This document shows, one piece after another, positions 53,004 to 61,996 of a stretch of DNA of 64,000 bases. Position numbers and translations under genes: made by a program. The notes under the pieces are model-generated. The model was not told the origin of the DNA. It saw only the letters and a program-made list of their open reading frames with translations, and did no database searches. Each line of letters opens with the position of its first letter. Positions within the stretch are counted from its first letter, which is position 1. This DNA is from Prevotella sp. HUN102 (lineage in GTDB: Bacteria > Bacteroidota > Bacteroidia > Bacteroidales > Bacteroidaceae). The DNA lies in assembly GCF_000688375.1 (NCBI RefSeq), contig NZ_JIAF01000001.1, positions 186,001 through 250,000 on the forward strand, given 5' to 3'.

Positions 53004-53942
53004 ATGAAAGGAATAAAGTTATATATCTTCTTGATTTTACAAGTAATATTGTTGGTTTCGTGCAAGCCGACGATTCCTTCGGAGTATATTCAACCGGGTG
53101 ATATGGAGGAAATTCTCTACGACTATCATATCGCTATGTCGGTTTCAGAGCAGAAAGGAAGTACGCCTGCTGAACAGAAGGCGTACAAACTGGCAGTATT
53201 GAAGAAACACGAAGTTACCGAAGAGGATTTCGACGGTTCGCTTCAGTATTATATGCGCCACACGGAAAAGTTGCAGAAGATTTATGAGGAGATTTCCGTG
53301 AGGATGGAAGGCGAGGCACGTGAGCAGGGAATCTCTGAGAACGATTTGATTCAATATGGTGGTATGATGGCGAAAGGCGATACCACCGATATTTGGAACA
53401 AGTCGAAAGCAATGGTTATGTCGCCTTATGCCCCTGCAAACTACGAATCGTTCACGATAGAAGCCGATACGTCCTTCCATAAGGGAGACCGACTGGTTAT
53501 GAGTTTTGATTCTAAATTCATCATTCAGGACGGCTCAAGAGACGCCATTCTTGTGATGAGCGTAACCTACGACAATGACAGCGTCTACACGCAATCACAG
53601 CATATAATGTCCGATTCCCGGCAGACAATGTCGATATCGAGTGGAGACAGCCTGAAAATAAAATCTGTCAGAGGCTTTTTCCTGATGAGTCATCCGCAAG
53701 AAACGACATCAACCTTCAAGCTCCTGATTCTTACCAACATCCGTTTGATAAAGGTACACTTGCGCAAAGAGGAACTTGAAGACGGACATAAGGATTCACT
53801 GAATGCCGAGCCGTTAAGAACCGTTGGTGGAGAACCCGTAAATCCGAATGCTCCTTCTGATGGAACTTCCAATACCAATGTGCAGCGGACGCCACAGGAT
53901 GCAATGAGAGAACGTAATTTACCTCTCCAGTCAGTGCGATGA
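53004..53942 (+). CDS. DUF4296 domain-containing lipoprotein
   Basis: A 312-residue protein starting at ATG 53004; the upstream frame needs TTG. KLYIFLILQVILLVSCKP is a lipoprotein signal with lipobox LVSC. The segment YIQPGDMEEILYDYHIAMSV and the following helical region fit DUF4296 (about residues 25-115). The rest is a beta-rich domain and a Pro/Asn-rich tail. Function unknown. It starts 23 nt after lspA, the enzyme that would process it, and overlaps the next small gene by ATGA. Confidence 0.88.
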   Translation: MKGIKLYIFLILQVILLVSCKPTIPSEYIQPGDMEEILYDYHIAMSVSEQKGSTPAEQKAYKLAVLKKHEVTEEDFDGSLQYYMRHTEKLQKIYEEISVRMEGEAREQGISENDLIQYGGMMAKGDTTDIWNKSKAMVMSPYAPANYESFTIEADTSFHKGDRLVMSFDSKFIIQDGSRDAILVMSVTYDNDSVYTQSQHIMSDSRQTMSISSGDSLKIKSVRGFFLMSHPQETTSTFKLLILTNIRLIKVHLRKEELEDGHKDSLNAEPLRTVGGEPVNPNAPSDGTSNTNVQRTPQDAMRERNLPLQSVR

Positions 53943-54139
53943 AGAGATATGCCGCAAACGAAATCCTCATAGAAGGAAAGGCTTACAGTCCGGGACTGAT
54001 TGAAGTAGAGAACGGAGAAGTAATTTCGTGGCAACAGCTCGAACAGGAACTTGCAATGACGGAATGGCTTGGAGGAACAGTTACCGTCATTCGTGAAAAT
54101 GGAAAGCTGACAGCCTATAAGGACGGGAAAAAGATTTAA
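53939..54139 (+). CDS. Small conserved-looking protein, unknown function
   Basis: A 66-residue protein, MKRYAANEILIEGKAYSPGL onward, composed of short beta-strands with GTVTVIRENGKLTAYKDGKK at the end. It resembles a small beta-barrel or the first strands of an amidohydrolase, without catalytic residues. Its start overlaps the DUF4296 stop by ATGA, so it is translationally coupled. I do not recognise a named family. Confidence 0.7.
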   Translation: MKRYAANEILIEGKAYSPGLIEVENGEVISWQQLEQELAMTEWLGGTVTVIRENGKLTAYKDGKKI

Positions 54140-54176
54140 GCCCATTGTTGTTTTAATAAAAGAGATATAAGAAAAG

Positions 54177-55817
54177 ATGCAATATATATTAGGACTACTT
54201 TTATCAGTTTTGTCTTTCGGCTCGCCTGTACACATTCCTGTGCAGTTGGCCGGAAACTTTGGCGAACCACGTCCTAATCATTTCCACGGAGGCATCGACG
54301 TAAAGACCAATCGGGCAGAGAATCTCGGTATTTATTCCGTTGCAGACGGTTATGTTTCTCGTGCAATCGTACAAGAATACGGCTTCGGTTTTGCCTTGGT
54401 AGTGGCGCATCCCAACGGACATTCAACCGTTTACGTGCATCTGAATCGTTTTGCTCCACAGATACAGGCAAAGGTAAGGGAGTACCAGTATAAGCATAGA
54501 AAATTCAACGGCGATATAAAGTTCCGACCGGGAGAAATTCCTGTTCGCAAAGGGCAATTCATAGCATTGAGCGGGAACACAGGCTCGTCGCAAGGTCCAC
54601 ACCTGCATTTGGAATATCAACAAACCAAGACTGGGATACTGATGGATCCATTAAACGCTCTCGGGGGTATACTTAAAGACAATGTAGCCCCTACTGCCTA
54701 CTCTTTCAAGTCGTATCCGCAAGCTGGGGAAGGCGTTTTCCAACATTCTCAGGACTCTAAGGTGTTTGCTTTCACAAAGGGAACATACAAGGCTTTGGGA
54801 AAGGTTGGCTTCGGAATCTTTGCCCACGATAATATGGATTCGGTCTACAACAACTACGGCGTGAGATACACAGAGCTGTATTGTGATGATAAACTGGTGT
54901 TTCGTAGCGACGTAAACGGCATTCCCGAGCATCAGAATCCGATGATTAATATCTGGGGAGACTACGACCATTATCTGAAGACCAAAATTTGGTTTCTGAA
55001 ATCGTTTATCGACCCAACGAACAAACTGCCGATATTGCGGGCCGATGCAGCCAACGGAATCATCAACTTCAATGAAGAAAGAGAATATCATCTGAAATAC
55101 GTACTGAAAGACTATTACGGAAATCAGAGCGTAAAGGAGTTTGTGGTACAAGGAGAACGGACTGATATAGTGCCGGTTGCAGCACCAAGTGGCAGTAACG
55201 CCTTGCTGTATAGCCGAGACTACAGTTTTGCTTTTGAAGGGGCAAGACTGACGGTCGGCAAAAATCAAATTCCTGCCAACTGTCTGTTGTCTCCTCAATA
55301 TATGAACATCTCACAGGCATTTTCCAAAGGTTACAGATTCTCCGTCAAGTCCTTCCCGTTATTGTCTGCTGCAAAGCTCAGTATCAGGATAGAAAAGGCT
55401 GTTCCCGATCCAAACAAGCTCTTCCTCGCTTCAAGGCAAGCCGTAAACGACAGTCAGGCAGTGGTAAAATATTGTGGTGGCGTGTTTGAAAACGGTTGGC
55501 TTACGGGCAATGTGAAGGAATTGGCTAATGTCTACTATGTCTATTACGACAATATCTCTCCGACGATTACGCCAATGAGCCAGAATCCACGCAACATTAT
55601 GTTCAAATTGATTGACAACGAGAGCGGTGTAAGCTCCTATGAGGCATGTCTTGACAACAAATTCGTTCTTTTTGAATATGGCAAGCACAGGGAGTTTATC
55701 ACTTGCAATCTTGAAGATACGCCTTTCAGGAAGACCGGGCAGACGAGAACATTGCGCATCGTGGCAATAGACAACAGAGGAAACAGAAGCGAAACAACCT
55801 CGTCGATAATATATTAG
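54177..55817 (+). CDS. M23 family metallopeptidase (LytM-type)
   Basis: A 546-residue exported protein with a short N-terminal signal (YILGLLLSVLSFGSPVHI). The zinc motifs are complete: HFHGGIDVK (H37, D41) and SSQGPHLHLEY (H142 and H144), with HSTVYVHL between. M23 enzymes cut glycine-containing or peptide cross-links of peptidoglycan or act as division activators. The long C-terminal part (about 170-546) has beta-sandwich character, as in several Bacteroidetes homologues. Confidence 0.92.
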   Translation: MQYILGLLLSVLSFGSPVHIPVQLAGNFGEPRPNHFHGGIDVKTNRAENLGIYSVADGYVSRAIVQEYGFGFALVVAHPNGHSTVYVHLNRFAPQIQAKVREYQYKHRKFNGDIKFRPGEIPVRKGQFIALSGNTGSSQGPHLHLEYQQTKTGILMDPLNALGGILKDNVAPTAYSFKSYPQAGEGVFQHSQDSKVFAFTKGTYKALGKVGFGIFAHDNMDSVYNNYGVRYTELYCDDKLVFRSDVNGIPEHQNPMINIWGDYDHYLKTKIWFLKSFIDPTNKLPILRADAANGIINFNEEREYHLKYVLKDYYGNQSVKEFVVQGERTDIVPVAAPSGSNALLYSRDYSFAFEGARLTVGKNQIPANCLLSPQYMNISQAFSKGYRFSVKSFPLLSAAKLSIRIEKAVPDPNKLFLASRQAVNDSQAVVKYCGGVFENGWLTGNVKELANVYYVYYDNISPTITPMSQNPRNIMFKLIDNESGVSSYEACLDNKFVLFEYGKHREFITCNLEDTPFRKTGQTRTLRIVAIDNRGNRSETTSSIIY

Positions 55818-55843
55818 TCAGTAAATTATTAATTTTAAACTAT

Positions 55844-57487
55844 ATGATTATGAAAAAACTATTATTCACAGTGCTTCTGGCAGCAGGTTTTATTACTGCC
55901 GAGGCTTGTACGAACTTTATTGCAACGAAAGGTGCAACGAAGGACGGTTCAGTGCTCGTAACTTACAGTGCCGACGATTACGGCTTGTTCACAGGACTTT
56001 GCCACTATCCTGCCGGCACTCACGCAAAGGGAGCGAAGCGCGAAATCATCGATTACGACACACACGAGAGCCACGGATTCATTCCCGAAGCAGCAGTTAC
56101 CTACAATGTGATTGGCAATATCAATGAGTATCAGGTCAGTATCGGCGAAACCACATACGGAGGTCGCGACGAGATGATCGACAAGACGGGTACGATAGAC
56201 TATGGTTCATTGATGTATCTCGGTCTTCAGCGCAGCAAGACTGCACGCGAGGCTATTCAGGTAATGACCACTTTGGCAGAAACATACGGTTACAATTCAA
56301 GTGGCGAAAGCTTTACCGTAGCCGATCCGAATGAAGTCTGGATTCTCGAAATGCAAGGTTGTGGCGGCGATGCCAAGCAGAAGATAGTATGGGTGGCAGT
56401 GAAAATTCCAGATGGAATGATTTCCGGACACGCCAACCAGAGCCGTATCGGCCAGTTCTCTACCTACAATACCGAGGTAATTACCTCAAAGAACTGCATC
56501 AAGTATGCACGTTCAAAGGGATGGTTCACGGGTAAGGATAAGGATTTCAACTGGAAGCAGGTTTATGCAGCACCCGATTTCGGCGGCCGCCGTTTCTGCG
56601 ATGCACGCGTATGGAGCTATTTCAACCATTTCAAGGATATGTCAAGATGGTTGCCTTGGGCTTTGGGCAAGGATCCAAATGCCGAAGATATGCCATTGTG
56701 GATTGCTCCTGACAAGAAACTGGATGTTGCAATGATGGAGAACTGTATGCGCGACCACTACGAAGGCACAGCATTGAGCACCAACAACGACCTCGGTCAG
56801 GGTTTGTGGGATATGCCATACCGTCCGACCCCATTGTACTTTGAATATAACGGCAAGAAGTATTTCACAGAGCGTCCTGCATCCACACAGCAGAGTGCAT
56901 TCTCCTATGTGTGCCAGTTGCGTTCTTGGTTGCCTCGCGAAATCGGAGGTATCATCTGGTTTGGCAATGACGACGGCAATATGGTTGCCTATGTGCCCAT
57001 CTATTGCGGCAATACCACGCAGCCGGAATGCTTCAATACGCCTGAAGCCGACGCAGTAACCTTCTCAGACAAGAATGCTTTCTGGGTATGCAACTGGGTG
57101 AGCAATATGGTTTATCCACGCTATTCACAGCTCTTCCCATCTTTGAAGGAAGTTCGCGATTCGTTGGAAAACTCTTATTTTGCCAACCAGAAGGCTGTGG
57201 AAGAGAAAGCACAGTCGCTCTACAACACCGACAAGGCTGCTGCCTTAAAGTATCTCGACAACTATTCAGTTGAGAAGAGTGCAGAAATGTTGAGCCGTTG
57301 GCGTCAGCTTGCTTATTATCTTATCGTGAAATACAACGATATGGCCATCAAGCCAGAGAAGAACGGCAAGTTCCTGAAGACTCCAACAGGTTTGGGCGAA
57401 CGTGTTGATCGTCCCGGAATGAGCGAGGCTGCCCGTAAGGCATTGGCTGAACAGACTGGCGACCGTTTTGTAGTGCCGGCAGAATAA
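55844..57487 (+). CDS. C69 family dipeptidase
   Basis: A 547-residue secreted Ntn-hydrolase. A signal peptide (MKKLLFTVLLAAGFITAEA) ends directly before C22 (CTNFIATKGATKDGSVLV), which would be the N-terminal nucleophile after processing. YTADDYGLF-like SADDYGLF, ETTYGGRDEM and FTVADPNEVWILEMQG segments match the family. It hydrolyses dipeptides, consistent with peptide-based growth. A second start at 55850 is equally likely. Two strong hairpins follow. Confidence 0.92.
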   Translation: MIMKKLLFTVLLAAGFITAEACTNFIATKGATKDGSVLVTYSADDYGLFTGLCHYPAGTHAKGAKREIIDYDTHESHGFIPEAAVTYNVIGNINEYQVSIGETTYGGRDEMIDKTGTIDYGSLMYLGLQRSKTAREAIQVMTTLAETYGYNSSGESFTVADPNEVWILEMQGCGGDAKQKIVWVAVKIPDGMISGHANQSRIGQFSTYNTEVITSKNCIKYARSKGWFTGKDKDFNWKQVYAAPDFGGRRFCDARVWSYFNHFKDMSRWLPWALGKDPNAEDMPLWIAPDKKLDVAMMENCMRDHYEGTALSTNNDLGQGLWDMPYRPTPLYFEYNGKKYFTERPASTQQSAFSYVCQLRSWLPREIGGIIWFGNDDGNMVAYVPIYCGNTTQPECFNTPEADAVTFSDKNAFWVCNWVSNMVYPRYSQLFPSLKEVRDSLENSYFANQKAVEEKAQSLYNTDKAAALKYLDNYSVEKSAEMLSRWRQLAYYLIVKYNDMAIKPEKNGKFLKTPTGLGERVDRPGMSEAARKALAEQTGDRFVVPAE

Positions 57488-57500
57488 AACGGTAGGACTC

Positions 57501-57585
57501 TATCCGAGTTCTTTTAATCCGAAACTCGGATAAGACTTTTGAAATACAAGGCATCCATTCCAGTTCTGGAATGGATGCCTTTTGG
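57501..57585 (+). terminator. Tandem terminator hairpins after the C69 dipeptidase
   Basis: First stem TATCCGAGTT (57501-57510) / AACTCGGATA (57523-57532). Second, perfect 14-bp stem AAGGCATCCATTCC (57548-57561) / GGAATGGATGCCTT (57568-57581) with a 6-nt loop and TTTT after it. The second alone is a textbook terminator. Confidence 0.93.
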
Positions 57586-57668
57586 TTTACAGAACTTTAA
57601 ATATTTGTTTAACAAACTGCTTGTTGGAAAATAAAGATTGAAATTATACTTGTTTCGTTTTTTTTGAT

Positions 57669-57676
57669 TACTTTTG
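57669..57676 (+). promoter_or_regulatory. -7 box of the DUF4836 lipoprotein gene
   Basis: TACTTTTG matches TAnnTTTG 54 nt before the ATG at 57730. No TTTG sits at the standard distance; CTTG lies 16 nt upstream. Confidence 0.55.
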
Positions 57677-57729
57677 CATTAATCGCTGTGCTAATTATTA
57701 TTTAAGAGTAACTAATAAATTAATAATCT

Positions 57730-59466
57730 ATGAAGAAGTATTTGTTTTTTGTTCTGCTGTGTGCAGGCTTCCTTTTGGCATCGTGTTCCAAAGCACCTAA
57801 GTACACCAAGATTATTTCGGAAGATGCCGCCATTGTATTGAGCTTTGACACAAGGCAGATTATTGAGAAGAGTAATCTGAAAGACAACAAGCGTCTGAAA
57901 AAGATTTTCAATGAGACCTTGAAAGAGAGTGGTCTTGAGAACAAAGCTCGCAAAAAGCTCGAGGCTATTATGGAAAATCCACAAGAATCGGGTGTAGACT
58001 TTACCGATCCTTTTATGCTTGCCGTTACTCCAGAGAAAAATAGTACAGTACCGAGCTTTTATGGTTCTGTTGACGACAAGGAAAAGTTCACAGAATTGCT
58101 CAACGCTATCTATAAATATGGAGAAGATGGCGAAACAGTCAGCAATGAGAAAGAGTATAGTTACTTGGTAAAGGGCAATGATGCTTGGTATTTCAACGAT
58201 GATTATTTTATCTTTACTGAGCTGCCATACAGCGATGATGACAAGGAAAAGAAGATGGAGGATCTGGAAGAACTGTTCCTGTCGTCCGATACTAAGGGCA
58301 CTATGGCAGAGTCTGACGATATGAAGACGCTTTGCGGCAAGGATGGCATCGTTCAGATGCTGGTTAGTGGCAAGGGATTTGATGAAATTGAAAGCTATGA
58401 ATTGGACGATTTCAAGAAGAGTATCCCAAGGAAATTGGATTTGGCAGAGGTTTCTTATTTGGCAGACGTGTCTGTTGATGAAGGCGTTATCACAATGACA
58501 GGTGAAGTTCTCACAAAGTCTGAGGACTGGAAGAACTGCATCAAGGAAACAGAGAAATATATGAAGAATATTTCGGGCGATATGCTGAAGTGTATTTCAG
58601 ACGAAGGTCTCGTTATGATTGCCGGTCTGGATGGCAAGGGCTTTTATGATAAGCTGAAGGACAATGACTTGTTTAAGAAACTGGATTCTGGAGATAAAAA
58701 GGAGATTCGTAAGCTGTTTGAAGGCATTGACGGCGATGTGGCAATGACGCTGACAGGTATGATAAACAACAATAATACACCTGAAATGGGCTTTTTTGTT
58801 CAGACACCGAATGAAAATGTGTTGAATTTTGTCAAGGAAAATCTCTATGGCAGCAGCGATAGCTATGAATCACTGGGTAAAAACAGTTTTGCACAACCTG
58901 TTGCCTATGATTATGGCGATTACTTTGATAACGGAGCAAAGCCAACACCAACTGCATACAGCAATTTTGGTATGAAAAAGGGTATGTTCTATTACTTCTT
59001 TGGAGAGGCAAAAGGTAATGTGCAAGCTGCTAAACACGCCTTGGATAAGTCTAAAATAGAAGGCAAAAAGACTTATCTTTACTTTAATTTCGGCTTATTT
59101 AACAAATTGGCTAAGCAGATAGATTTGGAAAAAGACAAGAAAGTATTGGAAAAATTAGCCAAGGATTATGACTATGCCGAATCTTACTATGAAGGCGAAG
59201 GCAAGATAGTAGTTCGCATTTATCTCAAGAACAAGGACTTGAATCCTCTCGAACTTATTGCAGAATACGTAGAAGAGGCATACGAATATGCTCAAAGCCG
59301 TGAAACAGTCGAACCTTCATACGACTATGCTGCCGATTCGACGGCGATAAGCGATATAGCCGTAGACTCAACGGCAGGATATGAAGATTATTCAGCAGAT
59401 TCAACCTACGTAGATGAGTACGCTGAACCTGAATATTCTGATGAAGATAACTATTCTGCTTACTAA
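57730..59466 (+). CDS. DUF4836 family lipoprotein
   Basis: A 578-residue protein. KKYLFFVLLCAGFLLASCSK is a lipoprotein signal with lipobox LASC. The body (YTKIISEDAAIVLSFDTRQI onward) fits DUF4836, a Bacteroidetes family of surface or periplasmic lipoproteins of unknown role. The last 60 or so residues are low-complexity and acidic, rich in Asp, Tyr and Ser with a recurring DSTA-like word. Own promoter and terminator, so monocistronic. Confidence 0.85.
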   Translation: MKKYLFFVLLCAGFLLASCSKAPKYTKIISEDAAIVLSFDTRQIIEKSNLKDNKRLKKIFNETLKESGLENKARKKLEAIMENPQESGVDFTDPFMLAVTPEKNSTVPSFYGSVDDKEKFTELLNAIYKYGEDGETVSNEKEYSYLVKGNDAWYFNDDYFIFTELPYSDDDKEKKMEDLEELFLSSDTKGTMAESDDMKTLCGKDGIVQMLVSGKGFDEIESYELDDFKKSIPRKLDLAEVSYLADVSVDEGVITMTGEVLTKSEDWKNCIKETEKYMKNISGDMLKCISDEGLVMIAGLDGKGFYDKLKDNDLFKKLDSGDKKEIRKLFEGIDGDVAMTLTGMINNNNTPEMGFFVQTPNENVLNFVKENLYGSSDSYESLGKNSFAQPVAYDYGDYFDNGAKPTPTAYSNFGMKKGMFYYFFGEAKGNVQAAKHALDKSKIEGKKTYLYFNFGLFNKLAKQIDLEKDKKVLEKLAKDYDYAESYYEGEGKIVVRIYLKNKDLNPLELIAEYVEEAYEYAQSRETVEPSYDYAADSTAISDIAVDSTAGYEDYSADSTYVDEYAEPEYSDEDNYSAY

Positions 59467-59491
59467 GTAGAGGAGAAGTTTTTATAGAAAA

Positions 59492-59554
59492 AGGGGGTGT
59501 GTCAAAATAGGCACACCTCTTTTTTGCGCAAAGAGGATATGCCTATTTGGGCAC
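59492..59554. terminator. Bidirectional terminator between the DUF4836 and cupin genes
   Basis: Plus strand: GGTGTG (59496-59501) / CACACC (59512-59517), extended by flanking pairs and followed by TCTTTTTT. Downstream, 59532-59554 forms the mirror hairpin for the leftward cupin gene. The two halves also pair with each other as a roughly 30-bp imperfect stem. Confidence 0.82.
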
Positions 59555-59583
59555 ACCCTCCTTCGCGCATCGTCACACTATGC

Positions 59584-60030
59584 TTACCACTTCACCTTTT
59601 CCTGAAGAATAACACCGTCGGCAGCATCGTCTTCGGTAAAGGCATTGCCGCTATACTGCACGCAGAGTATTACCAAAGGCTCGGAACCCGTATTGCGCAC
59701 GGCACGATTGCCGGCAGGGGCCACACGTACTACGCTACCCTCCTGTACTGGGATGTTCACGCCATCTACTTGAAACTCGCCTTGGCCAGAGAGAAAGAAG
59801 TAGAGTTCCTCGTGAGTCTTATGACTGTGATAGAAACCACCCTCCGTGTCGGGCTGAAACACTTGGAAGGAAAACTCGCCAGCGACAGCACCCACAGCCT
59901 GTCCGCCAAATACTTTGCCCAGAATCTGAATGTCTCCAAAGGGCAACACGTATTCCTGTAACTCACTCATCTTACCGAAGTCTACTGCGCCGAAATTGGC
60001 ACCCTCGGCTATTTTCTTCATTTCTTTCAT
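59584..60030 (-). CDS. Cupin domain-containing protein
   Basis: A 148-residue single-domain cupin. Motif 1 is FYHSHKTHEELYFFLSGQGE (His, His, Glu metal ligands; about residues 66-85) and motif 2 PAGNRAVRNTGSEPLV, where the usual motif-2 His is replaced. Cupins of this size include small dioxygenases, isomerases and sensors; the reaction cannot be told. It is divergent from an HxlR-type regulator, which probably controls it. Confidence 0.85.
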   Translation of the reverse strand: MKEMKKIAEGANFGAVDFGKMSELQEYVLPFGDIQILGKVFGGQAVGAVAGEFSFQVFQPDTEGGFYHSHKTHEELYFFLSGQGEFQVDGVNIPVQEGSVVRVAPAGNRAVRNTGSEPLVILCVQYSGNAFTEDDAADGVILQEKVKW

Positions 60031-60063
60031 CTTTTCATTATTGATTTGTTGTTATTGATGATG

Positions 60064-60095
60064 CAAAAGTAAGCCTTTTCAGAAACTTGTACAAG
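60064..60095 (-). promoter_or_regulatory. Promoter of the cupin gene
   Basis: Minus strand: CTTG (plus 60092-60095), 20 nt, TACTTTTG (plus 60064-60071). The -7 box is perfect and the upstream box has three of four bases. Confidence 0.7.
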
Positions 60096-60226
60096 AGCGT
60101 ACCGATGGGTTAGATGCTTACCTCTGGGTTGGAAATAGGATGTTTAACAGCTTGTACGAAACTGGGTTTAACTCACATTAACACAACTTTAGCACCCCTC
60201 CATACTCTTTTATGGTTAGAAACGGC

Positions 60227-60234
60227 TAATTTTG
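60227..60234 (+). promoter_or_regulatory. -7 box of the HxlR-type gene
   Basis: TAATTTTG matches TAnnTTTG 23 nt before the ATG at 60258. There is no good upstream box. The roughly 155 nt between this and the cupin promoter would hold operators, but I see no clear palindrome. Confidence 0.55.
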
Positions 60235-60257
60235 CATATACAAATCATTATAACACT

Positions 60258-60598
60258 ATGCAACAATTCAATCAGCGGCAATACGATACCTGTCCCATTA
60301 GGCAGGTTGTCAGCAAGTTTGGCGACAAATGGTCTATGCTCATCCTTTCTACGCTCGACCATAGTGAGAGTGGCGTGATGCGTTACTCCGAAATACAACG
60401 CCACATACCCGACTGTTCACAAAAAATGCTCTCGCAGGCACTAAAAAACTCGAAACATCGCACTTGGTAAGTCGCACCATCTACGCAGTAGTGCCACCAC
60501 GTGTAGAATACGCCCTCACCGACCTCGGGCGTTCGCTTATGCCCTGCCTCAACAACCTATTTGCGTGGGCACTTGAAAACTTCAACAAAGTGGTATAG
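60258..60598 (+). pseudogene. HxlR family transcriptional regulator with a -1 frameshift
   Basis: From ATG 60258, MQQFNQRQYDTCPIRQVVSK, GDKWSMLILSTLD and MRYSEIQRHIPDCSQKMLSQ are a typical HxlR winged-helix start with the conserved cysteine. The frame then ends early at 60468. Reading in the -1 frame from the A run at 60443-60448 restores the rest of the domain (KLETSHLVSRTIYAVVPPRV then EYALTDLGRSLMPCL) to TAG at 60596. The junction A-AAA-AAC is a canonical slippery heptamer. So it is either a pseudogene by loss of one A, a sequencing error, or a frameshifting gene. HxlR proteins usually regulate divergent neighbours in response to electrophiles. Confidence 0.8.
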
Positions 60599-60713
60599 GA
60601 GGAATTGCAAGCCCATTGTGGTATAGAATCCAATACCCCCGTGCATTGGATTTTGAGTCAAAACAGAACACGAGTAGACTTTTGCTGCCATCGCACCACA
60701 TAAGAATGGAGAA

Positions 60714-60749
60714 TGAAAAAAGAGGGTATGCCTATTTTACACACCCTCT
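60714..60749 (-). terminator. Intrinsic terminator of the DUF4250 transcript
   Basis: On the minus strand AGAGGGTGTG (plus 60740-60749) pairs with CATACCCTCT (plus 60721-60730), ten pairs with one G-T, 9-nt loop, then a T run (plus A run 60717-60721). The gap from the HxlR stop (60599) to here has no gene. Confidence 0.88.
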
Positions 60750-60773
60750 TGCTTGAAATATGGCGTAATGCCG

Positions 60774-60959
60774 TTACCAGAACTTGCGCTGTTCTTCTGA
60801 ATATTCAAATCCTTCGGACTTCAGGCGTGCCACGAGTTCTTCCTGATCCACGTTGAAGTGGTAGCAGATTTCTTCGAGCGTTTCAAATTCGTGGTCGCGC
60901 AGCAGAAAATTGATTGCCGACACGAGCATTGCCGTATCTTTAAGAGGTAAATGTTCCAT
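60774..60959 (-). CDS. DUF4250 domain-containing protein
   Basis: A 61-residue protein. LPLKDTAMLVSAINFLLRDH and ETLEEICYHFNVDQEELVAR match DUF4250, a small helical family of unknown function with a helix-turn-helix look. Complete length. It starts 7 nt after the TraB/GumN gene and is probably cotranscribed with it, ending at the terminator at 60714. Confidence 0.88.
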   Translation of the reverse strand: MEHLPLKDTAMLVSAINFLLRDHEFETLEEICYHFNVDQEELVARLKSEGFEYSEEQRKFW

Positions 60960-60966
60960 TTTATAT

Positions 60967-61875
60967 TTATTTTATTCCTTCAATAGTATAGCCGGCCTCC
61001 TTCAGAAGGTTCAGTACACCCTTGTCGCCGGGCAAATGTCCCGCCCCAACGGCAAAGAATGTAGGCTTGTCCGTCATAATCTTAGGCATCTTTGTGAGCC
61101 AGTCTGTATTTCTGTCGTCAATGAGTGCCTTCATTTCCTCGGGAGTTCCGTCGCAGCTTGTTCCCATTTTCAGATCCATAGTTTCTTTCAGCCCATTGAG
61201 ATTCTGCGCATAGTAAGCCTTTGTCATCTCCTCCATCATCATCTCGGAGAATGCTCTGTTGTCCACCAAGCACATAAGACTCTCTTTCTGCCGTTCGATA
61301 GACGTGCCGTTGAATAGCAGATTCATCTGGAACTCCAACGTTTCAAGGCTCAGCACCGGTTCGTTGTTCTCTTTTGCCTTTATCTGGAAATAATTGTCGA
61401 ACTGCGAATTTGGGGCGTAATCGTTCGGATGCTTCGACATATACAGCATTATGGAAAGCTGATTGAGGAGCATCGACGGCTTGAGCGTATTCATCTGTGC
61501 AGCCACCTGAGGATTGCTGAAATCCACTCCCATAAGCTCTTTCAGCAGGGCGTTGAGCCGTTTCAGTTCGTCGGCAGAGAGCAAATCCGTCAGCGTTTGT
61601 CCGTCTTTCATAGTGGAAGCATTCATAACGGTCTGCATATTTTCGGGTTGCATCATCTGTTCGGCGGCTATTTCCACGCAAACCTGTTCGGTGGCAGCGA
61701 GCGCATCGTTCAGGCCGTTGATGCTGTCGATGAAGCCAACATTGGCAAGATGATGTGTACCTATTATATAAGACGGCTTTTTCAGGTCTTTCCCTGAAAT
61801 CTTATACAATACCTGTGCGCTTGCACTACTTGCAAGCAGCCCTATAAAGAAAGCTGATAGGATAAACTTTTTCAT
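60967..61875 (-). CDS. TraB/GumN family protein
   Basis: A 302-residue exported protein with a signal peptide (KFILSAFFIGLLASSASAQ). The conserved SYIIGTHHLANVGFIDSING (GTHH motif) and the C-terminal TFFAVGAGHLPGDKGVLNLL, with the GxxH pair, define the TraB/GumN family, relatives of Tiki metalloproteases. The two GxH motifs are the expected metal ligands. The substrate is unknown. Confidence 0.92.
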   Translation of the reverse strand: MKKFILSAFFIGLLASSASAQVLYKISGKDLKKPSYIIGTHHLANVGFIDSINGLNDALAATEQVCVEIAAEQMMQPENMQTVMNASTMKDGQTLTDLLSADELKRLNALLKELMGVDFSNPQVAAQMNTLKPSMLLNQLSIMLYMSKHPNDYAPNSQFDNYFQIKAKENNEPVLSLETLEFQMNLLFNGTSIERQKESLMCLVDNRAFSEMMMEEMTKAYYAQNLNGLKETMDLKMGTSCDGTPEEMKALIDDRNTDWLTKMPKIMTDKPTFFAVGAGHLPGDKGVLNLLKEAGYTIEGIK

Positions 61876-61928
61876 ACGTTTTATTGTTTACAACCGATTG
61901 CTGTCAATCTGTTGATTATTTGTTTCTG

Positions 61929-61936
61929 CAAAGATA
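61929..61936 (-). promoter_or_regulatory. -7 box of the TraB/GumN gene
   Basis: Minus-strand TATCTTTG (plus 61929-61936), 53 nt before the ATG at 61875. No TTTG at the standard distance. Confidence 0.55.
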
Positions 61937-61996
61937 AAAAACAAAATTCAGAAAAATGCAGATATATTCAATTCTTTCTTGGCTTGGGATATAAAC

